From Thermodesulfobium narugense DSM 14796 (GTDB lineage: Bacteria > Thermodesulfobiota > Thermodesulfobiia > Thermodesulfobiales > Thermodesulfobiaceae), in contig NC_015499.1 in the NCBI RefSeq assembly GCF_000212395.1, positions 647,501 through 711,500 on the forward strand: a stretch of 64,000 nt of DNA, written 5' to 3'. The notes under the pieces were generated by a model that saw only the letters and a program-made list of their open reading frames with translations, was not told where the DNA came from and searched no databases. A program made the translations under genes and the position numbers. This document shows, piece after piece, positions 43,599 through 52,426 of the stretch (its first letter is position 1; each line of letters opens with the position of its first letter).

Positions 43599-44368
43599 TT
43601 TTTAGGGTGATAACAGCCTGTTGGGGAATACCTGTTTTGTTATTTCTTGTTTATGCTGGTAATTTATGGCTTGTTTTGCTTCTTTCTGTTTTGATATTAT
43701 GTTCTACATATGAATTTAGTGTAATGATGAAGAATAATAATCATAGAATGCCTTATATTTCATTTTTAGTATCATTCATAATATTTTTTGGAAATGTTTT
43801 TGGTTTTCTATCTTTTTCAATTTTTTTAGGTATGTTGTTACTTTTCTTTTGGGCGATAGTTTTCTTCAATAAGTTTTCTTTTTTTGATGTTAGTCTTTCA
43901 CTTGCTTCTTGCCTTTTTATATCTTTTTCACTTTCTTTTTTCTATTTAATTAGGAATCTTGATAACGGTTTTTTTTGGTCAGTTGCTCTTTTGACAAGTT
44001 TGTGGCTAGGAGATTCTATGGCTTATATAGTTGGTAAAAACTTTGGCAAACATAAACTTTCAGGCGTTTCGCCAAAAAAAACCTGGGAAGGTGCATTTGC
44101 AAATATAATTTTTGGTGTTGTTCCTTTTTTGGTTCTTTCAAATATTTTGCAAAAATCCATTTTTTTATTGATTTTTTTGGGTATTGTTGTTAATATAATT
44201 TCTCAAATTTCTGATCTAAGCGAGTCTTTGATCAAGAGAACCTTTGATTGTAAAGATTCTGGAAATCTTTTGCCAGGACATGGAGGTTTCTTTGATAGAT
44301 TCGATAGTTTGTTTTTTTCATCACCAGTTTTATATTTTATGATTCTTTATCTTGGGAAAATTAAATGA
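43595..44368 (+). CDS. cdsA: Phosphatidate cytidylyltransferase
   Basis: Makes CDP-diacylglycerol, the branch point for bacterial phospholipids. The 257-residue membrane protein has about seven helices and the CdsA signature near the C-terminus: 'SPKKTWEGAFANIIFG' and 'QISDLSESLIKRTFDCKDSGNLLPGHGGFFDRFDS'. The start is TTG 43595, overlapping uppS by four bases, with GGGGGAC just upstream. It also overlaps dxr by four bases. Confidence 0.94.
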   Translation: MIFRVITACWGIPVLLFLVYAGNLWLVLLLSVLILCSTYEFSVMMKNNNHRMPYISFLVSFIIFFGNVFGFLSFSIFLGMLLLFFWAIVFFNKFSFFDVSLSLASCLFISFSLSFFYLIRNLDNGFFWSVALLTSLWLGDSMAYIVGKNFGKHKLSGVSPKKTWEGAFANIIFGVVPFLVLSNILQKSIFLLIFLGIVVNIISQISDLSESLIKRTFDCKDSGNLLPGHGGFFDRFDSLFFSSPVLYFMILYLGKIK

Positions 44369-45495
44369 AGAAAATAATTTTGATTGGATCTACAGGATCA
44401 ATAGGCACGCAAGCTTTAGAAGTTGTTAGAAAACATTCTGATAAATTAAAAGTAGTAGGTTTAGCAGCAAGAAAGATATCAGAAAAATTAAGAGATCAAA
44501 TTCGGGAATTTCAACCTGAATGTGTTGGCCTATTGTATAAAGAAGATTTTGAAACTAAGCCTGAGAAGACATTTTATGGTTTTGATGGAATCTTAGAAAT
44601 GGTAAGACAAACAGAAGCTGACTTAGTTTTGCTAGCTTGGGTAGGCAAAGATTCGATATATATTGCTAAATCAGCGCTTGACTCAAATAAAGATCTTGCT
44701 TTTGCTACAAAGGAAATACTTGTTTATGGTGGAAATTTAATTGTTAATTATGCAAAAAAAGTTGGCAGAAAAATTTTACCTGTAGACAGTGAACACAACG
44801 CAATCTTTCAACTATTAGAAAACGAAGATATTTCTTTTGTTGATTCTATATATCTGACAGCTTCAGGAGGGCCATTCTATAACAAGCATTTTATCAAAAG
44901 TCCTTCAGTGGATGAAGTTTTGTCGCATCCTACATGGAAAATGGGACCAAAGGTAACTGTTGATTCTGCTAATCTGATGAATAAAGGTTTTGAAGTAATA
45001 GAAGCCTCTTTTCTTTTTGGTTTTGATCCTAGTAAGATTAAGGTTCTTATTAATAGAACTAGTTTGGTTCACTCTTTGATTTCATTTCTTGATGGTTCTG
45101 TTAGAATCTTGTATTATAAACCGGATATGCGAATACCTATACAGCATGTACTCTCTTATCCTGAAAGATGGGTTGCTCCTCAAAAAGAAGATTTTGAAAA
45201 TCATTTCGTGTTGGAATTTGAAAAGCCTAATAATAATGAGTTCCCATGCCTGGCTCTTGCTTATGAAGCGTTGGAAGGTGGTTCAATTAAAACTGCATCG
45301 CTTGCTGCTTGTGATGAAGTTTTGGTTGATGCATTTTTAAATAAAAAGATTTCATTTTTAAGCATCCCAAAAATGTTAGAATTGATCTTATCAAAATCTA
45401 ATTCGGGTAATGTTACATCTTTTGAAGAGATAGATTTGATTTATAATGAAACTGTTGCGAGAAGTTTAGAGTTGTTGGAGGCCTATAAAATTTAA
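44365..45495 (+). CDS. dxr: 1-Deoxy-D-xylulose 5-phosphate reductoisomerase
   Basis: Carries out the second step of the MEP isoprenoid pathway (DXP to MEP, NADPH-dependent). The 376-residue protein opens with the NADPH fold 'KKIILIGSTGSIGTQALEVVRKH'. The catalytic and metal residues are in 'PVDSEHNAIFQLLE', 'LTASGGPFYNK' and 'HPTWKMGPKVTVDSANLMNKGFEVIEA', with 'SLVHSLISFLDGSVR' after. It lies with ispG of the same pathway two genes downstream. The stop codon shares a base with the rseP start. Confidence 0.96.
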   Translation: MKKIILIGSTGSIGTQALEVVRKHSDKLKVVGLAARKISEKLRDQIREFQPECVGLLYKEDFETKPEKTFYGFDGILEMVRQTEADLVLLAWVGKDSIYIAKSALDSNKDLAFATKEILVYGGNLIVNYAKKVGRKILPVDSEHNAIFQLLENEDISFVDSIYLTASGGPFYNKHFIKSPSVDEVLSHPTWKMGPKVTVDSANLMNKGFEVIEASFLFGFDPSKIKVLINRTSLVHSLISFLDGSVRILYYKPDMRIPIQHVLSYPERWVAPQKEDFENHFVLEFEKPNNNEFPCLALAYEALEGGSIKTASLAACDEVLVDAFLNKKISFLSIPKMLELILSKSNSGNVTSFEEIDLIYNETVARSLELLEAYKI

Positions 45496-46517
45496 TGAGT
45501 ATCTTAATTTTTATTTTAGTAATTTTTGTTGCGACGCTAGTTCATGAAGCGGGGCACTTTGTTTTTGCAAGGATTTTTGGTGTAGGAGTTTATGAATTTT
45601 CAATTGGTTTTGGTCCAAGAATTTTCAAAAGTAAATACAAAGAAACAGATCTTAGCGTTAGGGTTCTTCCTCTTGGTGGGTTTGTAAGAATTGCTGGTTT
45701 GGATGAAGGAGAGGTTCCCCCTGGAACGAAGAGATTTGATCAAATTAAATCATTTCAAAGAATTTTAGTAATTTTAGCTGGTCCTGTAATGAACATAATT
45801 ATGGCTGCAGTTCTTTTTACTCTTGTATATACACAGGGCGTTTATGTTCCTGATTTAAAGATTCAATCAGTTAATGATAATTTCCCAGCTGCAAAAGCAG
45901 GAATACAGGTTGGAGATAAGATTGTTGCTGTTAATGACATTCCTATTAAAACGCCAAATGAGTTAATAAAAATAGTATCTGAATCGAAAGGGGAAAAACT
46001 TAAACTAACTATTTTGAGGGATGGCAAGGATATAAATATTAGCCTTATTCCAGAATTTGATCAGAAGGAAAACAGGTATTTAATTGGCATAATGTTTGAT
46101 CGTACTTTAAAGAAATATTCAATTCTTGAATCTATATATATGGGATTTACTCAAACAATTTCCTGGTCTATTGCACTTGTTGTAAGTATTTGGATGTTAA
46201 TAACAGGAAAAGTTCCGGTAGGAAGTCTGGCTGGACCTATAGGGATAGCTAATATGCTTGGTCAGGCTGCCAATGAAGGCCCTACTGCTCTTATTTTTTT
46301 TATAGGTTTTTTGTCTTTAAATTTAGGGATATTAAATCTGCTTCCTATTCCTGCTCTTGACGGTTCAAGAATTCTATTTTTGCTTGTTGAAGTTCTTAGA
46401 GGGAAGCCTATAGATCCAAAAAAAGAAAATTTCATACATGTGGCTGGTTTTGTATTTTTAATTTTATTAATGATATTTGTCAGTTATTTTGATATATTAA
46501 GAATCTTTAAAAGATGA
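45495..46517 (+). CDS. rseP: Site-2 zinc metalloprotease RseP
   Basis: An intramembrane protease that cuts membrane-bound substrates such as anti-sigma factors and remnant signal peptides. The 340-residue protein has the zinc motif H17-E-A-G-H21 in the first membrane helix, one PDZ domain (about 108-185, 'IQSVNDNFPAAKAGIQVGDKIVAVNDIPIKTPNEL'), and the second active-site motif 'NLGILNLLPIPALDGSRILF', whose aspartate is the third zinc ligand. It overlaps dxr by one base and ispG by four. No substrate is evident nearby. Confidence 0.95.
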   Translation: MSILIFILVIFVATLVHEAGHFVFARIFGVGVYEFSIGFGPRIFKSKYKETDLSVRVLPLGGFVRIAGLDEGEVPPGTKRFDQIKSFQRILVILAGPVMNIIMAAVLFTLVYTQGVYVPDLKIQSVNDNFPAAKAGIQVGDKIVAVNDIPIKTPNELIKIVSESKGEKLKLTILRDGKDINISLIPEFDQKENRYLIGIMFDRTLKKYSILESIYMGFTQTISWSIALVVSIWMLITGKVPVGSLAGPIGIANMLGQAANEGPTALIFFIGFLSLNLGILNLLPIPALDGSRILFLLVEVLRGKPIDPKKENFIHVAGFVFLILLMIFVSYFDILRIFKR

Positions 46518-47566
46518 TTAGACAAAAGGTTGCTGTTAAAGATTTAATTTTTGGATCTGGCAAAGTTTTTGTTCAAACAATGACAAAAACTGATACAAGA
46601 AATGTTAATGCTACTGTTGAACAAATCAGACAAATCCAAAAAGCGGGTGCAGATCTTGTAAGGCTAGCGGTTCCAGATAATGAGGCTGCAGAATCCATTT
46701 ATAAAATTGTCAAAAGGGTATCGATACCCCTTGTGGCAGATGTTCATTTTGATTATAGGTTGGCCTTGAAGGCTATCGATGCAGGGATTTCTAAGATAAG
46801 GATAAATCCTGGCAATATTGGTTCAAAAAATAATTTGCTAGAGGTTGTGAAAGCTGCATCGAGCAATAATATCCCTATTAGAATAGGTGTAAATGAAGGC
46901 TCTATACCTAAAGATCTCCTTGGAAAATTTCAAGATAATCCGGTTGATGCTCTTGTTAGTTCTGTAGAAAGAGAAGTAAGTTTACTTGAAAATGTTGGAT
47001 TCAACAATATTGTGATCAGTGCAAAAACTTTTTCTGTTAATTTGCTTTTAAAAACCTATGAGTTGCTTTTTGAAAAGTTTCCTTATCCCTTACATGTAGG
47101 AGTTACTGAAGCAGGCCCTTTGTTTCAGGGGACAGTAAGATCAAGCGTTGCTATAGGAATTCTTTTAAACAAAGGCATAGGAGATACCATAAGGGTATCT
47201 CTCAGTTCAAGTCCAATTGATGAGATAAGGGTTGGAAAGGAGATTCTTAAATCTCTTGAACTTGAAACTGGTCCAGTGATAATATCTTGCCCAACTTGTG
47301 GCAGAACAGAGGTCAATTTAAGAAAATTAACTAAAGTTGTTGAAAAGAGACTTCTGAATGTAAAAAAACCTTTAAAAATTGCTATTATGGGATGTGCAGT
47401 AAATGGACCTTCTGAGGCTAAGTCTGCTGATTTGGGTATTGCATGCGCTAAACAATTTGCATTTTTGTTTAAATATGGAAAAATAATAAAAAAAATTGAT
47501 AATGATAATTTGGAAAAAATTTTTTTAGATGAACTAGAATCTCTTATTTTTCAGGAGGATTTATGA
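46514..47566 (+). CDS. ispG: 4-Hydroxy-3-methylbut-2-enyl diphosphate synthase
   Basis: An iron-sulfur enzyme of the MEP pathway converting MEcPP to HMBPP. The 350-residue protein has the TIM-barrel N-terminal part ('VFVQTMTKTDTRNVNATVEQI', 'VADVHFDYRLALKAIDAG', 'KIRINPGNIG') and the C-terminal cluster domain with cysteines in 'ISCPTCGRTEVNL' and 'IAIMGCAVNGPSEA'. Standard short bacterial form. It overlaps rseP and proS by four bases each. Confidence 0.96.
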   Translation: MIRQKVAVKDLIFGSGKVFVQTMTKTDTRNVNATVEQIRQIQKAGADLVRLAVPDNEAAESIYKIVKRVSIPLVADVHFDYRLALKAIDAGISKIRINPGNIGSKNNLLEVVKAASSNNIPIRIGVNEGSIPKDLLGKFQDNPVDALVSSVEREVSLLENVGFNNIVISAKTFSVNLLLKTYELLFEKFPYPLHVGVTEAGPLFQGTVRSSVAIGILLNKGIGDTIRVSLSSSPIDEIRVGKEILKSLELETGPVIISCPTCGRTEVNLRKLTKVVEKRLLNVKKPLKIAIMGCAVNGPSEAKSADLGIACAKQFAFLFKYGKIIKKIDNDNLEKIFLDELESLIFQEDL

Positions 47567-49281
47567 AATTATCCAAATTGTTCTTCAAGACTCTTAAGGA
47601 AGTACCAGGTGATGCTGAGGCTATTAGTCACGTTCTCTTGTTAAGAGCTGGCTATATAAGACGTCTTAGTTCCGGTATTTATACATATTTGCCCTTAGCC
47701 AAAAGAGTTTTGTTAAAAATTGAAAATATAGTTCGTGAGGAAATGATTAATATTAACTCTCAAGAACTATTACTTCCTGCCCTTCAACCAAGAGAAATTT
47801 GGGAAATTTCAGGAAGATGGAAAAAATATGGACTTGAACTTATGAGATTTAAGGATAGACACGATAAGGACTATGCTCTTGGTCCTACTCATGAGGAAGT
47901 TATAACTGATTTGATAAATAGAGAGGTCAATTCTTATAAACAACTTCCAATTTCTGTATTTCAAATACAAACAAAGTTTAGAGATGAAATAAGGCCTAGA
48001 TTTGGGTTGATGAGAACAAGGGAATTTATTATGAAAGATGCTTATAGCTTTCACAGAAACGAAGAGGACCTTGATAAAACTTATTGGGACATGTTTCACG
48101 CTTATGAAAAAATTCTTACAAGAATGGGATTGAATTTTAAGTCGGTTGAAGCAGATTCTGGAGCTATTGGTGGAAGTGTTTCTCATGAATTTATGGTTTT
48201 GACTCCTTTTGGAGAGGATAAGATTCTTTATTGCTCAAGTTGTTCATATGCGGCAAATCTTGAAAAGGCCACGTCAACTTATGAACCATTTTACCCTAAC
48301 AGTAGTGAACTTTCTGATATAGACATTATTCCAACACCTAATGCAAGAACAGTTAATGAAGTTTCGGAATATATTGGAGTAGACCAGAAGTATATTCTAA
48401 AGTCTTTGATGTATAGAGTCGATGGAAAACCAACAATGATAGTGATAGCTGGTGATGATGAGTTAAACGAGGTAAAGTTAAAAAACGCTCTTTCTGGAAA
48501 AGAGCTGTCAATGATGACGCCTGAAGAAATTAAGCAAGAATTAAACTTGAATGTTGGTTCAATAGGACCGGTAAAGATTAATAATAATATAGATTTGATA
48601 TGTGACAAAAGAATTTGTGTTGAAAATGTAGCCTTTTATGCTGGAGCAAATAAAGAGGGATATCACTATAAAAATGTTTACTTTAAGAGGGATTTTTATA
48701 CAGATAAAATTTTTGATTTGAGAATTTCAAAGGCAGGCGAATTTTGTTCTCGTTGTGGCTCTAGGTTATTAGAGAGCACGGGTAGTGAAGCTGGTCATGT
48801 ATTCAAACTTGGTACAAAATACAGTGAACCAATGAAAGCTTATTTTAAAGATGAAGATGGCAAAGAGAAACCGTTTGAAATGGGATGTTATGGAATTGGT
48901 ATTTCAAGACTTCTTGCTATTGTTGTTGAACAACATCATGATGAATTTGGAATTATATGGCCAAATTCTATTTCTCCTTACCAGGTAATTATTATTCCTA
49001 CAAATATAAATGATAAAAATCAGTTAACGACCTCTGAAATGATTTTCTATGAACTAAAGGAAAGAGGCATAAGCGTTTTGTTTGACGATAGGGATGAGAG
49101 AGCAGGAGTAAAGTTTAAAGATGCTGATCTCCTTGGAATTCCAATTAAGATTATAATAGGTAGTCACTTTTCTAAATCTGGTCTTGTTGAGATTAAAGTT
49201 AGAAGGGATGGAAGTTCAAATCTTGTTCCGCCAGACGAAGCAAGCGTATACGTATCTTTAAAACTTAGACAGATAATATAA
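47563..49281 (+). CDS. proS: Proline--tRNA ligase (bacterial type)
   Basis: A class II synthetase of 572 residues. Motif 1 and 2 regions include 'RAGYIRRLSSGIYTYLPLAKRV', 'KYGLELMRFKDRHDKDYALGPTHEEVIT' and 'TKFRDEIRPRFGLMRTREFIMKDAYSFH'. The editing INS domain is present at about 225-400. Motif 3 'GCYGIGISRLLAIVVEQHHDEFG' and a C-terminal anticodon domain follow. This is the bacterial rather than the archaeal/eukaryotic form. ATG 47563 follows GGAGG and overlaps ispG. No T-box leader is possible at this position. Confidence 0.96.
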   Translation: MKLSKLFFKTLKEVPGDAEAISHVLLLRAGYIRRLSSGIYTYLPLAKRVLLKIENIVREEMININSQELLLPALQPREIWEISGRWKKYGLELMRFKDRHDKDYALGPTHEEVITDLINREVNSYKQLPISVFQIQTKFRDEIRPRFGLMRTREFIMKDAYSFHRNEEDLDKTYWDMFHAYEKILTRMGLNFKSVEADSGAIGGSVSHEFMVLTPFGEDKILYCSSCSYAANLEKATSTYEPFYPNSSELSDIDIIPTPNARTVNEVSEYIGVDQKYILKSLMYRVDGKPTMIVIAGDDELNEVKLKNALSGKELSMMTPEEIKQELNLNVGSIGPVKINNNIDLICDKRICVENVAFYAGANKEGYHYKNVYFKRDFYTDKIFDLRISKAGEFCSRCGSRLLESTGSEAGHVFKLGTKYSEPMKAYFKDEDGKEKPFEMGCYGIGISRLLAIVVEQHHDEFGIIWPNSISPYQVIIIPTNINDKNQLTTSEMIFYELKERGISVLFDDRDERAGVKFKDADLLGIPIKIIIGSHFSKSGLVEIKVRRDGSSNLVPPDEASVYVSLKLRQII

Positions 49282-49282
49282 T

Positions 49283-51385
49283 ATGCTTAATAAAATTAAG
49301 AAATTTGTAATTTTTATTGCGATATTTCTAACGCTTTTTTTGGTTGGACTTTTGGCTGGAGTAACGATATATTCCTTTATTAAAGTCCCAAACGTAGAAA
49401 GTCTTGAGAACTATGCTCCTCCCGAAGCTACTCAAATATTCGACAGAAATGGTAAGTTAATAACTACGCTGTACGATTCCGAAAATAGGATAGTGGTTCC
49501 TTTAAAGGATATTCCAAAAAGTTTACAAGATGCAGTTATAGCTGTTGAAGATTCAAGATTCTACTCGGAAATAGGCTTTGACCCTATAGGAATAATAAGA
49601 GCTTTTATAGCTGACGTTACACACAGAAAAGAAATTGAGGGAGGAAGTACCCTAACTCAACAGCTTGTTAAAAATATCTACCTTACTCCTCAACAGACCA
49701 TAATGAGAAAGCTTGTTGAATTGGTTATTGCAATAAGAGTAGATCTTACCCTTAGTAAGGCTAAAATTTTGGAGTTATATCTTAACGAAATATATTTAGG
49801 TCACGGAACGAATGGTGTTGAGGCTGCTTCGAAATATTATTTTAATAAAGACGTAAAAGATCTTAATCTGGCTGAATCTGCAATGCTTGCGGGCTTAATA
49901 AGTGCACCTGAGTATTATTCTCCGGTAAGAAATTTTAAGTTAGCTAAAGAACGACAGAAAATTGTGTTAAACAGAATGGTAGATGTAGGTTTTATTACCA
50001 AAGCTCAAGCAGCAGAAGCATACAACCAACCTATTAAAATAGCTCATTCTAATTCAAAATGGGGTGGTATTGCTCCATACTTTGTTGATCACATATTACA
50101 AGAAATGGCAAAAAAGTATGGTTATAACGAAGTTTATACTGGCGGTTTAAAAATTTATACCACTCTTGATTACAATATGCAAGAAGAAGCTGATAAACTG
50201 GTCAAAGAATATGTAAACAAATATAAATATTTACACGTATCGGAGGGAGCGCTTGTTGCTATTGATCCTCAAAATGGAGAGATAAGGGCATATGTTGGTG
50301 GAACCAGTTATGAAAAGAGTCAGTTTGATAGGGTTATTATGGCAGAAAGACAACCTGGTTCTGCATTTAAACCATTTGTTTATCTGACTGCTCTAGAAGA
50401 AGGAATGAGTCCTAATACTATGTTGTCTGATACCCCTGTTACCTATCCAACACCAGAAGGTCCTTGGAGCCCCCAGAACTATGATAGAACCTTTATGGGA
50501 AATATTCCTATGTGGGAGGCCTTAATGCTTTCTAGAAATGTTCCTAGTGTGAAATTATTAGCTATGGTAGGAGTAGAAAATGCAATTAAAACAGCTAGAA
50601 AGGCTGGAATTAAAAGTCCATTAAATGCAAATCTTGCACTTGCTTTAGGTGCAAGCGATGTGAACTTGCTTGAGCTTACTTCTGCTTATGGGGTTTTTGC
50701 TAATAGAGGTATTAGGGTTGAGCCAATTTTTGTAACCAAAGTTCTGGATAGAAATGGGAAAGTATTAGAAGAGAATAAACCGATACCTCAGAGGGTATTT
50801 GATGAAAAATATATATCAGTTCTTGATAATATGCTTACTAATGTAATTTTGCACGGTACAGGAATGGCTGCAAATATTGGCAGACCTGCCGCAGGCAAAA
50901 CTGGTACAACGGATGACTTTAGAAATGCATGGTTTATAGGTTTTACACCTAATTTAGTTTGTGGAGTATGGGTAGGGAATGATGATAATTCACCAATGAA
51001 TGGTGTAGTTGGTGGCTTTATTCCTGCTGAAATTTGGGCTTCATTTATGAAAAGTGCTCTTGCTGGCACGCCTGTTGCTTACTTTCCGAAAAGTTCTGAA
51101 CCTATTGGTGGTTCATCGAGTGGAAATGAAGTTAGTGTATGGGTGTGTGATGATACTGGTAAGTTGGCAACTGATAAGTGTCCAAATCCTGTGTTAAAAT
51201 CTTTTCCAAAAGACAAAGTGCCTACAGAATATGATAACAGATATCCTGGTGGTCCTTATGTTCCAAAAGAGAAGAAAACTAAAGAGAATACTAATGAGAA
51301 GCCACAAGTTTCAGGTGAGAATAGTCAGCCAACTACTATTCCAAAGCATGAGGGCAATTCAATTATTGTGCTTCCCCAAAGATAG
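49283..51385 (+). CDS. Class A penicillin-binding protein (PBP1A)
   Basis: A bifunctional peptidoglycan synthase of 700 residues: one membrane helix (about 8-31), a GT51 glycosyltransferase domain (about 60-235) with E89-D90 ('AVEDSRFYSEIGFDPIGI'), 'EGGSTLTQQLVKNIYL' and 'ELYLNEIYLGHGTNGVEAA', then a transpeptidase domain with 'PGSAFKPF' (SxxK), 'SRN' and 'AGKTGTTDDFRNAWFIGFTP'. A Lys/Glu/Asn-rich tail of about 60 residues ends IIVLPQR, like the LCP protein earlier. In Firmicutes polC often occupies this position after proS. Its last 23 bases overlap the end of hypB on the other strand. Confidence 0.95.
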   Translation: MLNKIKKFVIFIAIFLTLFLVGLLAGVTIYSFIKVPNVESLENYAPPEATQIFDRNGKLITTLYDSENRIVVPLKDIPKSLQDAVIAVEDSRFYSEIGFDPIGIIRAFIADVTHRKEIEGGSTLTQQLVKNIYLTPQQTIMRKLVELVIAIRVDLTLSKAKILELYLNEIYLGHGTNGVEAASKYYFNKDVKDLNLAESAMLAGLISAPEYYSPVRNFKLAKERQKIVLNRMVDVGFITKAQAAEAYNQPIKIAHSNSKWGGIAPYFVDHILQEMAKKYGYNEVYTGGLKIYTTLDYNMQEEADKLVKEYVNKYKYLHVSEGALVAIDPQNGEIRAYVGGTSYEKSQFDRVIMAERQPGSAFKPFVYLTALEEGMSPNTMLSDTPVTYPTPEGPWSPQNYDRTFMGNIPMWEALMLSRNVPSVKLLAMVGVENAIKTARKAGIKSPLNANLALALGASDVNLLELTSAYGVFANRGIRVEPIFVTKVLDRNGKVLEENKPIPQRVFDEKYISVLDNMLTNVILHGTGMAANIGRPAAGKTGTTDDFRNAWFIGFTPNLVCGVWVGNDDNSPMNGVVGGFIPAEIWASFMKSALAGTPVAYFPKSSEPIGGSSSGNEVSVWVCDDTGKLATDKCPNPVLKSFPKDKVPTEYDNRYPGGPYVPKEKKTKENTNEKPQVSGENSQPTTIPKHEGNSIIVLPQR

Positions 51386-52040
51386 AAAAGTATTTTTGAA
51401 TTAGCCATTCTACGAATTTATGATATGAATTTTTATCCTTCTTTGATACAAGAAAAATAGGGGAGTTTTTGTTTAATTTTCTAATTTCTAAAATGAAATC
51501 TTCTTCACTCAGATCGAGAAATGGCAAGAGATCAACTTTGGTTAGAAGTATGCAAGAAGCTTCTTTGAAAAGAAGCGGATATTTTTCTGGTTTATCTTCA
51601 CCTTCTGTTACGCTTAATATTGCTACCTTTTCATGTTCTCCTAAATAAAATTCTGCAGGGCAAACAAGATTGCCAACGTTTTCTATAAATAAAATTTTTT
51701 CATTTTTTATGTTAAATTGTTCGAAAGCCTTTCTTATCATCTTAGATTCTAGATGGCAAATACCATGTGTGTTAATTTGTACGCATTTAATATCCTTTTT
51801 GTTGATTCTCTCTGCATCTCTTGTAGTGGCAATATCCCCTTCAATAACTAAAGAGGAAAATCCTTTTTCGTTTAATATGGGCGTAATATTTTCTAAAAGA
51901 GTTGTTTTTCCTGATCCAGGAGAACTTATAAGATTGATGGTTAAGAGTTTTTTCGATTCGAAGATCTTTTTATTGTTTTCCCCCTCTTTAATATTCTTTG
52001 ATAGTATTGGGATATTTACATTTATATCTTTAAGCTCCAT
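51363..52040 (-). CDS. hypB: Hydrogenase nickel-incorporation GTPase HypB
   Basis: A SIMIBI GTPase that delivers nickel to NiFe-hydrogenase precursors with HypA. The 225-residue protein has the P-loop 'SSPGSGKTTLLE' (39-50), 'IEGDIATTRDAERI', the metal-site region 'INTHGICHLES', 'IENVGNLVCPAEFYLGEHEKVAILSVTEGEDKPEKYP' and the G4-like 'LLTKVDLLPF'. There is no N-terminal His-rich nickel store. GGGAG lies just before the ATG. It is the last gene of the minus-strand unit argS-ZnR-M48-hypA-hypB. Other hyp genes are not in the window. Confidence 0.95.
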   Translation of the reverse strand: MELKDINVNIPILSKNIKEGENNKKIFESKKLLTINLISSPGSGKTTLLENITPILNEKGFSSLVIEGDIATTRDAERINKKDIKCVQINTHGICHLESKMIRKAFEQFNIKNEKILFIENVGNLVCPAEFYLGEHEKVAILSVTEGEDKPEKYPLLFKEASCILLTKVDLLPFLDLSEEDFILEIRKLNKNSPIFLVSKKDKNSYHKFVEWLIQKYFSIFGEAQ

Positions 52041-52081
52041 AATTTTCTCCCTTCTTCTTTGCTTTATAAAATTTTGAAGAA

Positions 52082-52426
52082 CTATTCAGCAATAATTTTA
52101 TTAATTAACATTTCTCTACCAGATTCGATTATTGTTTCAAAAGAGTGACAATATGGACACTCCATACTAACCATTTTATCGCTTTCTGATATTTTTCCGC
52201 AATTCAAACAATGTAATTTAAGATTTACTTTATTTATTTTCAAAACAGCTTCTTCTAACATTGTTTCGCCCTTCATAATGTCAAAAGCAGAAGCTAAAAG
52301 ATCGGTTTCTATCATTGCGCCAGCTCCAACAGTAATTTCCACTTCAAGAATTTTGTGTGCATTATTTTGTTTTGCTTGTTCTGTAGTTATATCAATTATT
52401 TCCTGAACAATACTTGCTTCATGCAT
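52082..52426 (-). CDS. hypA: Hydrogenase nickel-insertion protein HypA
   Basis: The nickel chaperone for NiFe-hydrogenase (or urease) maturation. In 114 residues it starts M-H2-E, the nickel-binding motif, and has a zinc site of two CxxC pairs: C73/C76 ('HCLNCG') and C90/C93 ('ECPYCHS'). The ATG comes directly after the stop of the M48 gene on this strand, with GGGAGG 11 bases before. hypB follows 41 bases later. Presence of hypAB implies a nickel enzyme elsewhere in the genome. Confidence 0.94.
   Translation of the reverse strand: MHEASIVQEIIDITTEQAKQNNAHKILEVEITVGAGAMIETDLLASAFDIMKGETMLEEAVLKINKVNLKLHCLNCGKISESDKMVSMECPYCHSFETIIESGREMLINKIIAE

Noticed and set aside
50788-51069. 93-codon minus-strand frame inside PBP1A
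   Set aside because: It lies opposite the conserved transpeptidase motifs and has no independent support.
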